DNA of 64,000 nt from Salegentibacter holothuriorum (GTDB lineage Bacteria > Bacteroidota > Bacteroidia > Flavobacteriales > Flavobacteriaceae). Under the pieces are notes generated by a model that worked only from the letters and a program-made list of their open reading frames with translations, had not been told where the DNA came from and ran no database searches. This document shows positions 1 through 10,333 of the stretch, piece by piece; position 1 is the stretch's first letter, and each line of letters begins with the position of its first letter. Both the position numbers and the translations under genes were made by a program. The stretch lies in assembly GCF_900168045.1 (NCBI RefSeq), contig NZ_FUYY01000002.1, positions 372,001 to 436,000 of the forward strand, written 5' to 3'.

Positions 1-2576
1 TTAAAAGCGACGAACCCAACTGGGATGAAATTGATTTTAAAACCAAAGAAGAAATTGGGGACACCATAAGTGCTTCTATTTATACCGAAGAACAAACCGA
101 TAAATCTGGCTTGTATAAATCACTTTTTGGAGATTTTTACAGGGATGTTTACAGTACAAAAATAAAAGCTCCTGTGCTATTTCTTGATACGTTAGACGGA
201 AATCTTGAACCGCTAAAAGAAGGCGGTGGCATGCAATCACGCTCCCTACGATTTATTGCAGACGATAAAAACGAATTCACCATACGCGCACTTAAAAAAA
301 GCGCTACCCGTTTTCTGCAATCTGCAGCTATAAAAGATCATTATATAAAAGATTATATAGAAAATACAGTGGCACAACGCTATGCTCTGGACCTTTTTAC
401 CACGGCGCACCCGTATGCTCGTTACTCTCTAAAACACATCAACGACTTACTTGAAATAAATGCCGGTAAACCACAAATTTTCTATATTCCAAAGCAAAAA
501 GCGCTCGGCCTGAATAATGATGAATATGGGAATGAACTTTATATGCTTGAAGCTCACGTAGGTGATGAAAACAAAGAATTTGAAAAATTTGGTGCTCCCG
601 AAGATATCATTAGCACACGTGATCTTTTAGCAGAATTAAAAGAGTCTAAAAATATAAAGGCAGATGAAGATAAATTTATAAAAAACCGGTTAGTAGATAT
701 GCTAATTGGCGATTGGGATCGGCATTATGACCAATGGAGATGGGGCTTGCATACCCAAAACGATGGCACCAAACTTTACAAACCTATCCCAAGGGATAGG
801 GATTTCGCATTTCCTAATTACGATGGTTTTATTCCAGATTTAGTGAAATTGGGCTTGCCAATAGTGAGAAAAATGGAAACCTACGACGATAATGTAAATA
901 ATGTAAAATGGTTTAACCTCTCCGGATATCCTCTAGACCAGCGATTGTTGAAAAATTCAGATTGGGAAGATTGGCAGGAGCAGGTGAGTTTTATTCAATC
1001 TCAGCTTACCAACGAAGAAATAGAAACTGCTTTTAAAGCTTTACCGGAAGCAGTTCAGGATAAAACCATTGAAGATATTAAAGCACACCTTAAAGCCAGA
1101 AGAGATAATTTAGGCGACATAGCTCAGCGGTATTACAACTATCTCCAGGAATTCCAGGTATTACCCGGAACCGAGGAAGATGATGTTTTTAATATTGTAA
1201 GAAAAGAAAACGGTACTACTGCTATACAGATGATTAATGAAGATGGAAAAGAAGTCTTCAGTAATTCCTATAATTCTGAAGCTACCGATGAGATTTGGAT
1301 CTACGGGCTTGATGGCGATGATACTTTTAAAGCTACCGGTGATGGCGAAAATCCAATTAGAATCAATGTTATTGGCGGGGAAGAAAATGACATTTACGAT
1401 TTTGAAAATACCCGGAAAATTAAATTGTACGATCACAAAAGCAAGGAAAACACCATTACAAATCCAAAATCTAAAAAATGGTTGGTAGACGATTACGAGA
1501 TCAACACTTACGACCCAGATAAGCGCAAACAAAGCGAAAATAAAATTATGCCTCACATAGATTATAATGGTGATGAAGGACTTTCTCTCGGGCTAAAAGA
1601 TACCTACACTACTTACGGGTTAACTAATAATCCTTTCAACACGCAACACAGTTTCGATGCTTCTTATTATTTTGCCACAAATGGATTTGAAGTAGGCTAC
1701 AGGGGTGAGTTTGCACATGTTTTTTATAACTGGAACCTGGGAATAGATGCCCGCTATACCAGCCCTAATTTTGCTCTAAACTACTTTGGTGAAGGCATGG
1801 AATCAGAAAATATGCGAGACACTTTTGGTCGTGATTATAACCGTGTAAGGATTGAGCAATGGGAATTTGCACCATCACTTATTTGGCGAGGAAAATCTGG
1901 CGGAAGCTTTTACGTTAAGCCAATGATACAATCTAAGGAAGTATCTTTTGATGAAGAACGTTTTATAGCCGAAGCTTTTTCTGAAGAGAACGATCTTTTT
2001 AATCAGCAACTTTATGCCGGTGGGGAATTAAATTATCATTATGAGAACAGGGATAACCCAGCATATCCTTCTCGCGGATTTGAAGCTGATATCACTACAG
2101 GTTACAAAACTAATATTGATGAATACAATAATGAATTCGCCTATATAAGTCCGTCTCTAGCCATAGATTATCCATTACACGAAAGCGGAATTGCTGTCCT
2201 GGCCACCAAAATTGGCGGAAAAATTATTATTGGTGATAATTATGAATATTATGATGGTGCTGTACTGGGTGGCAATAAAAACTTAAGAGCCTACCGTTGG
2301 GAGCGTTTTAACGGGAAACAATCTTTCTACCATTCTACCGATCTTAGAGTTGGTGTAAGCCGATTTAAAACGAATTTCATTCCCTTGCAAATTGGAGTGA
2401 GTGCAGGTTTCGATTACGGTCGTGTATGGGCTGAAAGCTCTAATTCAGAGCAATGGAAAAATAACTACGGTGGATCTATCTGGATAAGTGGTTTTAGCGC
2501 GTTTACTGCAAACACAGGATATTATTATGGTGATGATGGAGGCCGGTTTACTTTTACGTTTGGTTTCAAATTTTAA
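1..2576 (+). CDS. Outer-membrane beta-barrel fusion protein (BamA/D15-like C-terminus), 5' end outside window
   Basis: The frame is open from the first complete codon at position 3, so the gene starts upstream of the window and at least 857 residues are visible. A middle region has a glycine-rich segment followed by an IRALKK lysine (about 200-300), then GDWDRHYDQW (708-737) and PRDRDFAF (near 790-812). That order resembles HipA/FAM20/CotH-type atypical kinases. It is followed by an acidic GLDGDDTF and GGEENDIYDF stretch. The last 350 residues alternate aromatic and polar residues as in a transmembrane barrel, carry YPSRGF and LRAYRWERF near the usual D15 landmarks, and end in the aromatic GFKF. 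Flavobacterial relatives, as I recall them, carry an N-terminal calcineurin-like phosphoesterase domain; that part would lie outside the window. Location in the outer membrane is likely; the kinase-like part is inference. Confidence 0.8.
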   Translation, partial: KSDEPNWDEIDFKTKEEIGDTISASIYTEEQTDKSGLYKSLFGDFYRDVYSTKIKAPVLFLDTLDGNLEPLKEGGGMQSRSLRFIADDKNEFTIRALKKSATRFLQSAAIKDHYIKDYIENTVAQRYALDLFTTAHPYARYSLKHINDLLEINAGKPQIFYIPKQKALGLNNDEYGNELYMLEAHVGDENKEFEKFGAPEDIISTRDLLAELKESKNIKADEDKFIKNRLVDMLIGDWDRHYDQWRWGLHTQNDGTKLYKPIPRDRDFAFPNYDGFIPDLVKLGLPIVRKMETYDDNVNNVKWFNLSGYPLDQRLLKNSDWEDWQEQVSFIQSQLTNEEIETAFKALPEAVQDKTIEDIKAHLKARRDNLGDIAQRYYNYLQEFQVLPGTEEDDVFNIVRKENGTTAIQMINEDGKEVFSNSYNSEATDEIWIYGLDGDDTFKATGDGENPIRINVIGGEENDIYDFENTRKIKLYDHKSKENTITNPKSKKWLVDDYEINTYDPDKRKQSENKIMPHIDYNGDEGLSLGLKDTYTTYGLTNNPFNTQHSFDASYYFATNGFEVGYRGEFAHVFYNWNLGIDARYTSPNFALNYFGEGMESENMRDTFGRDYNRVRIEQWEFAPSLIWRGKSGGSFYVKPMIQSKEVSFDEERFIAEAFSEENDLFNQQLYAGGELNYHYENRDNPAYPSRGFEADITTGYKTNIDEYNNEFAYISPSLAIDYPLHESGIAVLATKIGGKIIIGDNYEYYDGAVLGGNKNLRAYRWERFNGKQSFYHSTDLRVGVSRFKTNFIPLQIGVSAGFDYGRVWAESSNSEQWKNNYGGSIWISGFSAFTANTGYYYGDDGGRFTFTFGFKF

Positions 2577-2622
2577 CCAAAAACCGACGAAGTTATTTTA
2601 ACAAAATTTCACTTAAATAAAG

Positions 2623-2654
2623 ACAGGCAGAGCTGAAATTCAAGCTCTGCCTGT
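2623..2654. terminator. Bidirectional hairpin between convergent genes
   Basis: A perfect 12-bp stem (ACAGGCAGAGCT with AGCTCTGCCTGT) encloses an 8-nt loop. It lies between the outer-membrane gene and the convergent DsrE-like gene. There is no strong T-run on the plus strand, so it may end transcripts weakly or protect the 3' ends of both. Confidence 0.6.
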
Positions 2655-2679
2655 ACAAACAACCAAACATCATGTTCTT

Positions 2680-3162
2680 TTAAACAAATAACATTTGCGT
2701 TCCATCCTTATCGGCTCTATTATAAAAATCGCCAATAGTCAGGATTCCATCCATATCTTCTATTAAATCTTTTTCTTCCAGGTGAAACATATCAACCGCC
2801 AGTTTACAACCCCATAATTTCACCCCTGAAGCCGAGAGAATTTCAAGAAACTCGTCTACCGGAGGCATATCAAGTTTGTCCATCTCCTTTTTCATCATTT
2901 TGGTAGCGATAGCTTCCATACCCGGCAAGCCGCCCACCATAGTAGGAATATGCATAGCCGGATTACCAACTGTTGCAACATGAAGATTATTCAGTCTTTT
3001 CTTTTGTACGGCCTCCAGACCAAAAAAAGTAAAAAATATTTCTGCTTCAATGCCTTCCATTCTCGCCCCGTTAGCCATAATAAAAGCCGCGTAAACATTT
3101 TCTATGGTAGCCTTCGATAAAATAAAGAGCATCTTTTTGACTTTTGTAGTACTCATCGTCAT
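2680..3162 (-). CDS. DsrE/DsrF/DrsH-like family protein
   Basis: This 160-residue protein matches the DsrE/DrsH-like (DsrE2) layout. It has an N-terminal beta strand KMLFILSKA, an alanine-rich helix ENVYAAFIMANGA, a central EIFFTFFGLEAV strand and a C-terminal WGCKLAVDMF segment with the usual conserved cysteine. Such proteins take part in sulfur trafficking or persulfide relay in the cytoplasm or at the membrane. It is the last gene of a three-gene minus-strand run, only 12 bases after the TusE/DsrC-like gene and downstream of a sulfide:quinone reductase-like gene, which supports a sulfur role. The start could be either of two ATG codons two codons apart; the longer form is given. The exact substrate cannot be read from the sequence. 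Confidence 0.85.
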   Translation of the reverse strand: MTMSTTKVKKMLFILSKATIENVYAAFIMANGARMEGIEAEIFFTFFGLEAVQKKRLNNLHVATVGNPAMHIPTMVGGLPGMEAIATKMMKKEMDKLDMPPVDEFLEILSASGVKLWGCKLAVDMFHLEEKDLIEDMDGILTIGDFYNRADKDGTQMLFV

Positions 3163-3174
3163 AAGTTTTAGTGG

Positions 3175-3483
3175 TTAAATACAGCTTTTAGGTTTAGGTA
3201 CACCGGCAATCTTTGTAGAGATCTTTAACGGTCCTCCCGGAAAGAGAGCATAAAATTCTTTTATATCAAGCACACCGCTCTTTTTAATTCCTCTTATAGA
3301 TAAAGCCTTATCTGCTTTTACCTGTTCCTGAATCCAGTTGATAACTTCCCAATGTCGCGGAGTCATTTCAACCTTCTCTTCGTTGGCAATTTGCTCCCCC
3401 ACTTCTTTATTCCATTGAGAAAAATCGGTTAAATATCCTTCGTGGTTTCTGTCTACTTTTAATGTATTTACTTGAGTTTCCAT
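3175..3483 (-). CDS. TusE/DsrC family sulfur-relay protein
   Basis: This 102-residue protein has the DsrC/TusE fold signature: TPRHWEVINWI in the helix-turn-helix-like middle and the C-terminal arm AGVPKPKSCI. The penultimate cysteine (residue 101) is the one that carries sulfur in this family. It is the only cysteine in the protein. The second DsrC cysteine, ten residues earlier, is replaced within the ISTKIAG segment. That favours a TusE/RspA-like persulfide carrier over a DsrC partner of dissimilatory sulfite reductase. It sits between a sulfide:quinone reductase-like gene (21 bases upstream) and a DsrE-like gene (12 bases downstream), so the three are probably one transcript that handles sulfide-derived sulfane sulfur. 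Confidence 0.88.
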   Translation of the reverse strand: METQVNTLKVDRNHEGYLTDFSQWNKEVGEQIANEEKVEMTPRHWEVINWIQEQVKADKALSIRGIKKSGVLDIKEFYALFPGGPLKISTKIAGVPKPKSCI

Positions 3484-3504
3484 GATATTGATTTTAATTG
3501 ATTA

Positions 3505-4734
3505 TTAAAGCTTTTTTCCTTTTGTACTCATATTTCGGCCAACGAATGGAATTGGAATTCCTTTTAAAAGCATATTCCAGTAAATCCATCGAAAAGCCAG
3601 TTTTCCCCAGTGATTAAAGACACTTTCTTTTAGCAGTTTTAAAGGACCCAATACTGAAAATGGAAAAGTTCCCTCTACAGGTTCCTGTTTATAATTAAAA
3701 TCTATTAACAGGGCTTTATTATCACCGGTTTCAATAAAGCAATTGGCGTGGCCGTCAAATTCCTCTTTTAGAGGCTTTCCATCTATATAAAGCAAGATGT
3801 TATCTGTAAGAGTTTCTGATTGAAAATGGGCTACTGAGCCGGCCTTAGACGCAGGAACATTGGTAGCATCTCCAATTACAAAAACATTTTCGTGCTCTTT
3901 AGACTGAAGTGTATGGTGATCTGTAGGAACGAAGTTTAAGTCGTCACCCATCCCAGAGCGTTCTATCACATCGTCACCCATATTGGTTGGAATGGTTACC
4001 AGGAGATCATATTCCACTTCCTTTCCGCCGTAATCAATAATCTTATTATTTTCATTATCAACACTCTCTATAGCGAAATCTATCTCAAGATTTATTTTCT
4101 TTTCTTCAAGCAAATATCCAAGTGTCTCAGCACTTTTCTCTTTTGTAAAGGCTCCTGAAAGCGGAGTTACATAGGTGAGTTCCACCTTATCACGCATTCC
4201 TTTTTCCTTAAAATATGAATCTGCTAAAAATGCGAACTCCAGCGGAGCTACGGGACATTTTATAGGCATTTCGGTGAGGTGAACCACCATTTTACCTCCC
4301 TGCCAATCTCTAAGCTTATTTCGTAGCGCCAAAGCACCTTCATAGGTATAGAAATCGAAAACATTTTTGTGCCAGTTTTCACCTTTCATACCTTCCACTT
4401 CTTCGGGGGCAATTTTAGAACCGGTAGCAATTATCAGAATATCATAACTAATAGTTTCGTCTTCCAGTTTTACCTTGTTTTCTTCCGGAAAAATTCTATC
4501 TATTTTCTTTTGAACATAATTCACTCCTTTAGGAATAAACTTTTTTCCTACTTTTTTCACCTGTTCTTCGGTATAAATATCAAAAGGCAGAAATAAAAAT
4601 CCAGGCTGATAGTAATGTGTTTTGTATTGGTCTACGATGGTAATCTGCCACTGTTCCTTTTTTAATTTGGACCGAAGTTGATTTGCCATCATTGTTCCAG
4701 CTGTTCCGGCGCCAAGTATGAGTAAATTTTTCAT
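3505..4734 (-). CDS. Sulfide:quinone oxidoreductase-like FAD-dependent oxidoreductase
   Basis: This is a 409-residue flavoprotein. The N-terminal dinucleotide-binding motif GAGTAG (residues 8-13) follows a short beta strand. ATGSK near 103-107 and the FAD-binding VFVIGDATNVPASKAGS near 284-300 complete the two-Rossmann-domain pattern. Cys160 in IKCPVAPLE and Cys332 in GHANCF lie where sulfide:quinone reductases place their redox-active pair. The C-terminal 70 residues contain amphipathic segments suited to membrane-surface binding and quinone access. The likely reaction is sulfide oxidation to sulfane sulfur with electrons passed to menaquinone. It heads a three-gene operon with TusE- and DsrE-like genes, and a TAnnTTTG box lies 28 bases upstream. 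A related FCSD-like role is less likely. Confidence 0.87.
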   Translation of the reverse strand: MKNLLILGAGTAGTMMANQLRSKLKKEQWQITIVDQYKTHYYQPGFLFLPFDIYTEEQVKKVGKKFIPKGVNYVQKKIDRIFPEENKVKLEDETISYDILIIATGSKIAPEEVEGMKGENWHKNVFDFYTYEGALALRNKLRDWQGGKMVVHLTEMPIKCPVAPLEFAFLADSYFKEKGMRDKVELTYVTPLSGAFTKEKSAETLGYLLEEKKINLEIDFAIESVDNENNKIIDYGGKEVEYDLLVTIPTNMGDDVIERSGMGDDLNFVPTDHHTLQSKEHENVFVIGDATNVPASKAGSVAHFQSETLTDNILLYIDGKPLKEEFDGHANCFIETGDNKALLIDFNYKQEPVEGTFPFSVLGPLKLLKESVFNHWGKLAFRWIYWNMLLKGIPIPFVGRNMSTKGKKL

Positions 4735-4761
4735 CTTTTATAGATTTAAATAACTTATATA

Positions 4762-4789
4762 CAAAGTTACCTTAGAGCCTGATTTTCAA
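4762..4789 (-). promoter_or_regulatory. Candidate Bacteroidota promoter for the sulfur operon
   Basis: Read on the minus strand, TAACTTTG (4762-4769) fits the -7 consensus TAnnTTTG, and a TTG lies 17 bases further upstream (4787-4789). Transcription would begin about 20 bases before the SQR start codon. Confidence 0.5.
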
Positions 4790-5279
4790 TTGCAACCAAT
4801 GTTACATAAGCCTATTTTGCACTTTTAAAACAAAACAGTTAATATCTTTATATAAAAACCAACAAAAATTATATTACTTAATTATTTATTCAAAATATTG
4901 CTTATTTAAACGTATTTAATTGAATATTTTATTATTTACACCAAGAATACATTATATGACGAGTATCAGTTTTACTTAAGTTTTTTTGCTTTCAGAAATT
5001 AGATCCTTACTATTTCAGAGTTTATATATGTTTCTTTAATAAAACAGCTTCTTTATTTCATTCTTAGTTTTTACAATTACAGAAGTCCAATAATGGAGAG
5101 ATTCCACAGTTTTGGGGAAAAAATCCAGAAAAAATCAATAACACTCGTGGGCTCCTTAAAAACCATAAAACTCACAAAACACTGTAATAATGACGATTAC
5201 ACAAATAAATTCTCCTTATGTTATACACATTTCATTTTAGGTAAGGATATTGGTTTTAAGGAGAAAAATAGATTTAATC
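4790..5279. other. AT-rich intergenic region, no gene supported
   Basis: About 490 bases of very AT-rich DNA separate the divergent sulfur operon and the membrane protein gene. A 71-codon frame at 5093-5308 has no family features and runs into the next gene, so I do not accept it. I see no repeat, tRNA or clear hairpin here. Confidence 0.6.
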
Positions 5280-6509
5280 ATGCCTCCAGATACCAACCTT
5301 ATATTTAACCTACTACAAGTGGTAATGCTTATTCCATTTTTGCATCTTTTAAACCAATATATCTTTAAAAAATTAGGCAGAAAGCACGATTTTTTCTTTG
5401 CTGGATTAATGAACAAGTTGTTCTATTACCATTTGCTTTTTGCAGGGATCTATTACACTTATGCTTTCTTTAATCCTTCAGACTCTAAAAGATATTTTAG
5501 CGTACCGGGAAAAGAAGGTAAAACCTGGGACAGTTTTTTAGAAACCGGCACCTCTTTTATAGATTTCTTATCTTATCCGTTTATAAATTATTTCGGGTTT
5601 AGCTACGAAATGATGATGTTGCTGTTTAGCTGGATTGGCTTTCTGGGCTTTGTTTACGCCTACCTGTTCTTCAAAGAAAACATCGCCCTAAATATTAAAC
5701 TATTCAAAAAAATAGATTTCCTGATACTTATTTTGTTTCTGCCAAATATGCATTTCTGGACCGCCTCTTTAGGGAAAGGAGCGCCTATATTTCTAGGTTT
5801 AATGTTATTTGCTTATGCACTTAGAGAACCAAGAAATAGGCTCATTAGCTTAGGTTTAGGATCACTTCTGGTTTTCGCAATAAGGCCTCATATGTTTTTG
5901 TTATTAGCGGGTGCAGGTATGTTGAGTATATTTTTAAATAGAAACCAAATAAGCTTAAAACAAAAAGCCATTTTCGTGGGTGCTATTACCGGTGTTTTAT
6001 TATTATTTCACAAACAAATCCTTGGGGTAATGAACCTTGGAAATTCCCAAAACTTAATCGCCGATTTTCTTTCTTTTACAGAAAATAGAGCGAACGATTT
6101 AGACAATGCTACTTCGGGAGTACCAATGACCGAGTATTCTATTATAGAGAAATTTTTCACATTCTGGTTTAGACCCTTATTTTTTGATGCCCCGGGAATT
6201 CTTGGTGTAATCGTATCCATAGAGAACCTAATCTACTTATTACTATTTGGCAAATTGTTTAAAAAGAGTTTCTTCGGATTTCTAAAAACGGCACCGAGTC
6301 ATGTAAAACTAAGCCTCATCCTATTTTTCACCAGCTCTTTTGCAATGACTTTTGTAATGTCTAATTTAGGCATCATCTTAAGGCAGAAATCTATGATTAT
6401 GTATTTCTTATTTTTTGTGATCTATTATTTTATGGCTTACGAAAAGGACACTGTTTTTAGATTAAAACAGGAAGTGACTGGAAGTAAGACTCTGGCTAAA
6501 GCTGCGTAA
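5280..6509 (+). CDS. Polytopic membrane protein of unknown function (EpsG/Wzy-like topology)
   Basis: I do not recognise the family. The product is 409 residues with roughly ten hydrophobic segments. A long hydrophilic loop near residues 60-90 contains YFSVPGKEGKTWDSF, and a second lies near 265-290. Features such as WTASLGKGAP and FAIRPHMFLLL recall EpsG/Wzy-type oligosaccharide polymerases, but the match is topological only. The ATG at 5280 is preferred over an in-frame TTG at 5250 because it precedes the natural amphipathic N-terminus. An AAGGAG-like run lies about 16 bases upstream but is poorly spaced. No glycosyltransferase or polysaccharide genes flank it, so a surface-polysaccharide role is unsupported here. 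Confidence 0.75.
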   Translation: MPPDTNLIFNLLQVVMLIPFLHLLNQYIFKKLGRKHDFFFAGLMNKLFYYHLLFAGIYYTYAFFNPSDSKRYFSVPGKEGKTWDSFLETGTSFIDFLSYPFINYFGFSYEMMMLLFSWIGFLGFVYAYLFFKENIALNIKLFKKIDFLILILFLPNMHFWTASLGKGAPIFLGLMLFAYALREPRNRLISLGLGSLLVFAIRPHMFLLLAGAGMLSIFLNRNQISLKQKAIFVGAITGVLLLFHKQILGVMNLGNSQNLIADFLSFTENRANDLDNATSGVPMTEYSIIEKFFTFWFRPLFFDAPGILGVIVSIENLIYLLLFGKLFKKSFFGFLKTAPSHVKLSLILFFTSSFAMTFVMSNLGIILRQKSMIMYFLFFVIYYFMAYEKDTVFRLKQEVTGSKTLAKAA

Positions 6510-6551
6510 TGTTTGGATGGACTTAGAACCGTTTCATGAAGATTGAAATTT

Positions 6552-7022
6552 TTATTTCCAAAACTCATCTTCCCAAATCCCACAGGAGATTTCTTTGTCG
6601 TGGTGTTGCTGAATATGCTGAAGTTCTTCTGCTGAAGCTTTTTCCTGGATTTTATTAAAAAGCACCCGCTCTTCAAACCTAATGTGGCCTTCCAGATCGT
6701 TTTTAATCATCTCAAGAGCAAACGATATCTCGGTATCCTGAGAGAATAACGCGGCAAGATGTTCATGTTCTTCCAGAGCCTGTTTTACCAAAACATCCTT
6801 AGCGCCCAAAACCGGAAAAACATATTTTTCTTCAATGCTAAAATGTTCCTGTAATTGATTTTTCCAAAACCAATCGGTATAATTCTTAATGCGCCGTGGC
6901 TCCACTCCCGTTTCAAAACCTTTCCTGATCTTCCAGCAGAGCAAAAGACCCTGGTGATGCTCACGACTTAAAGGTTGAATCGCTTTATGCCTTTTTATCG
7001 GATTATTTTTTGGTGGTACCAT
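6552..7022 (-). CDS. Hemerythrin HHE domain-containing protein
   Basis: This 156-residue, mostly helical protein carries the spaced ligand residues of the HHE/hemerythrin cation-binding fold: REHHQGLL near the N-terminus, LQEHFSIEEKYVFP, EEHEHLAAL, LEGHIRFEERVLF and a late HHDKE. Histidine and glutamate ligands in this order bind a di-iron centre. Family members sense or carry oxygen or NO, or repair iron-sulfur centres, in the cytoplasm. It converges on the membrane protein gene upstream and has no obvious operon partner. The basic N-terminus (KRHKAIQPLSREHHQ) is usual for this Bacteroidota subgroup. The specific ligand is not predictable. Confidence 0.85.
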   Translation of the reverse strand: MVPPKNNPIKRHKAIQPLSREHHQGLLLCWKIRKGFETGVEPRRIKNYTDWFWKNQLQEHFSIEEKYVFPVLGAKDVLVKQALEEHEHLAALFSQDTEISFALEMIKNDLEGHIRFEERVLFNKIQEKASAEELQHIQQHHDKEISCGIWEDEFWK

Positions 7023-7111
7023 AATTAGAATATTTAATTCTTATATAAAATAAGAAATCTTAAGCTGATTTTTATCGATTTTTTCAAGTTATTCTCAATT
7101 TGTTCAATTAC

Positions 7112-7250
7112 TCAAACCAATAATAACCCTGTTATATAAACCAGCGTTCCCACCACCATCATCACCAATGTATAGGGAAGGATTTCCCGGGCTTTTAGTT
7201 TGGGAGTAAAATAGCCCACATAAAATAAAAGGCAGGAATAATTTTTGAAG
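7112..7250 (-). pseudogene. Possible C-terminal remnant of a membrane transporter
   Basis: The minus strand encodes about 40 residues resembling the last helix of a secondary transporter: a short FYVGYFTPKLKAREILPYT segment followed by a hydrophobic stretch VMMVVGTLVYITGLLLV and a stop. Upstream the frame degenerates into the terminator of the GH97 gene, with no start or other helices. It looks like a decayed gene end. The parent family is not identified and chance is possible. Confidence 0.3.
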
Positions 7251-7318
7251 TATTTTCTACAAAATTGCCTAGACTTCAAGATGTAAATTATATAAATCTT
7301 CAATACGAACTTAAAAAA

Positions 7319-7347
7319 GAAACCCCCGCCAAATTGACGAGGGTTTC
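7319..7347 (-). terminator. Rho-independent terminator of the GH97 gene
   Basis: On the minus strand a hairpin with arms GAAACCCTCGTC and GACGGGGGTTTC type (two mismatched pairs, 5-nt loop) is followed by a run of six T. It lies about 60 bases after the GH97 stop codon. Confidence 0.8.
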
Positions 7348-7405
7348 GTGTTATTAAAGCATTTACAGTATACAATCTACATTATACACTATACCTCTTT
7401 TGTAT

Positions 7406-9640
<2,235 letters not shown>

Positions 9641-9653
9641 TTAAATACTGGAA

Positions 9654-9917
9654 TTAAGAAGCCAACATTCTAAAAAGCTCCTCGTCTATTTTAGCATTTT
9701 TATTTCGGTGATACTTATTTAGCAAATTAGCAATCAAATCACCTATGGCGTCCTGCCGATCTTCAGATTTTCTCATGAACTGAATTTTGCCCCAGCCACG
9801 AATATCGCAAACCATCATGCCATTTGCATCCCAAATTGTTTGATTTCTACTATCATAATTAACTGGAAATTTCAAGGTTTCCAATGCTAAATTGTTCTTT
9901 CCACTCAAACTCATCAT
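9654..9917 (-). CDS. Conserved hypothetical protein with RGWG-IQ motif
   Basis: This 87-residue protein contains IWDANGMMVCDIRGWGKIQFM followed by EDRQDAIGDLIANLLNKYH. I recall the same arrangement from small Bacteroidota and phage-associated hypotheticals. No signal peptide or membrane segment is present, and there is a single cysteine. The start may be either of two adjacent ATG codons. It stands alone between the GH97 gene and a 400-base intergenic region, so context gives no function. Confidence 0.6.
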   Translation of the reverse strand: MMSLSGKNNLALETLKFPVNYDSRNQTIWDANGMMVCDIRGWGKIQFMRKSEDRQDAIGDLIANLLNKYHRNKNAKIDEELFRMLAS

Positions 9918-10099
9918 TAAATTTTTTTAAAATTATTTTCAGCAAAATTAGTCCCAAGTATTCTGATGTAGGTTATTTAAAAATTAAGCCTTCACGTCTG
10001 ATTTTTAATTGAATGTTAAGTTGAGAATTGCCTTCCTAACATAATAAATTCTTAGTAGTTCCTTGACCTTCAATTAACCTAAGCAGCTACCTTCTTTTA

Positions 10100-10170
10100 T
10101 ATTTTTGAAATACAAAACGAGATTATGAAGGGGGCAATTCTGAAATGAAAGTCAATCCCCCTTTTTTTAT
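10100..10170 (+). ncRNA. Candidate small RNA or leader with strong terminator
   Basis: A TATTTTTG box (10100-10107) matches the -7 consensus. It is followed by a 7-bp GC stem (AAGGGGG at 10128-10134 with CCCCCTT at 10157-10163) and seven T. A transcript of about 55 nt would result. It would contain an ATG at 10125 opening a seven-codon frame (MKGAILK) whose codons form the left arm. It could be an sRNA or an attenuator for the DUF998 gene 165 bases downstream. The rest of 9918-10333 shows nothing else. Confidence 0.4.
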
Positions 10171-10333
10171 GCGATAGTTTTTAATGTTGTTGTATCGTTT
10201 ATAAAATAATTCTATCCGCAATCACCTGTTTTCAAACTCTCATCAAGCACCTCTTTATCTCAAAGAATTTGCTAACTTTACTCTTCACCCTATTTAAACA
10301 CTTTCCAAATTTCCGGATTAAAACAAATCACCT

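Noticed and set aside
3175-3483. True two-cysteine DsrC partner of dissimilatory sulfite reductase.
   Set aside because: Only the penultimate cysteine is present and no dsrAB genes are in the window.
5093-5308. A 71-codon plus-strand frame upstream of the membrane protein gene.
   Set aside because: No family features, AT-rich random composition, and its end runs into the next gene in another frame.
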